12,835 nt of DNA from Methylococcaceae bacterium (lineage in GTDB: Bacteria; Pseudomonadota; Gammaproteobacteria; Methylococcales; Methylomonadaceae): contig WTBX01000343.1 in the NCBI GenBank assembly GCA_013138855.1, forward strand, positions 1 to 12,835. Reading direction: 5' to 3'. The notes beneath the pieces were generated by a model. It was not told where the DNA came from. It saw only the letters and a list, made by a program, of their open reading frames with translations, and ran no database searches. A program made the translations under genes and the position numbers. Positions 12,777 through 12,835 of this stretch are shown piece by piece (position 1 is the stretch's first letter; each line of letters starts with the position of its first letter).

Positions 12777-12835
12777 TTTATATTAGTTGGCTGTAATGCT
12801 TGGGTTGCATGGTATGTCCAATAATCACCATTTTT
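12749..12835 (-). CDS. C-terminal part of a protein with a CxxC motif (partial)
   Basis: A minus-strand frame enters from the right edge and ends at TAA 12751-12749. It contributes 28 residues: YWTYHATQALQPTNIK, then CPSCGDLL. The CPSCG knuckle suggests half of a zinc ribbon. Its end overlaps the start of the downstream frame (12495-12776). It may be a separate small gene or the upstream part of the same gene before a frameshift. Confidence 0.4.
   Translation of the reverse strand, partial: KNGDYWTYHATQALQPTNIKCPSCGDLL

Noticed and set aside
1..12835. CRISPR array, tRNA/rRNA genes, insertion sequences or a DGR reverse transcriptase
   Set aside because: I saw no regularly spaced repeats, cloverleaf sequences, transposase or reverse transcriptase motifs (such as a YxDD box in a suitable frame) in the window.

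Overview
The window is about 12.8 kb of AT-rich, gene-dense DNA from a gammaproteobacterium. Two conserved gene orders support this: hisA-hisF-hisI-hisE-tatA-tatB-tatC, and rpsP-rimM-trmD-rplS. Base composition, the DUF1566 gene and the 'YLQKYPQGQF' motif remind me of Thiotrichales/Beggiatoa-type or Methylococcales genomes, but that is a weak inference and no genus can be named.

Layout. Positions 1-54 hold the last 17 codons of an unidentified gene. From 138 to 6723 lies the distal histidine operon, and every junction between its his genes carries accessory cargo. hisA (138-872) is followed by a HEPN-domain protein and an unrecognised partner (869-1890). hisF (1887-2660) is followed by a DUF4160/DUF2442 pair (2663-3187), a membrane-anchored coiled-coil/DUF1566 gene split by an in-frame TAA (3237-4340), and a BrnT/BrnA toxin-antitoxin pair (4394-4910). 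hisI (4907-5287) is followed by a frameshifted PD-(D/E)XK-like nuclease gene (5295-5851) and an addiction-module antitoxin with a ParE/RelE-like toxin (5899-6413). hisE (6406-6723) closes the his genes. At several boundaries the cargo is fused to the housekeeping genes by 4-base ATGA overlaps or 8-10 base overlaps, so translation is probably coupled and the cargo travels on the his transcript. tatABC (6738-8091) and tilS (8094-9401) continue in the same direction.

A minus-strand FAD oxidoreductase of the DAO/MnmC C-terminal type (9398-10447) meets tilS tail to tail. Their stop codons lie in a pair of adjacent perfect hairpins (9390-9423) that look like a dispersed palindromic repeat. Divergent from it is the ribosome/tRNA-maturation operon rpsP-rimM-trmD-rplS (10554-12420), closed by a bidirectional terminator (12444-12475). 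The right end holds two short minus-strand reading frames of unknown function (12495-12835).

How it works together: the his genes catalyse steps 2, 3, 4 and 6 of histidine synthesis (HisE, HisI, HisA, HisF), TatABC exports folded proteins, and TilS, RimM, TrmD, S16 and L19 serve translation. The accessory cargo is mainly toxin-antitoxin-like pairs. The DUF1566 gene ends in a block with the codon signature of a diversity-generating retroelement variable region, although no reverse transcriptase or template repeat is in the window. The most notable points are the four-part cargo loading of one biosynthetic operon, the HEPN/unknown pair, and the nonsense-split DGR-like target. No gene-free stretch exceeds 300 bases.
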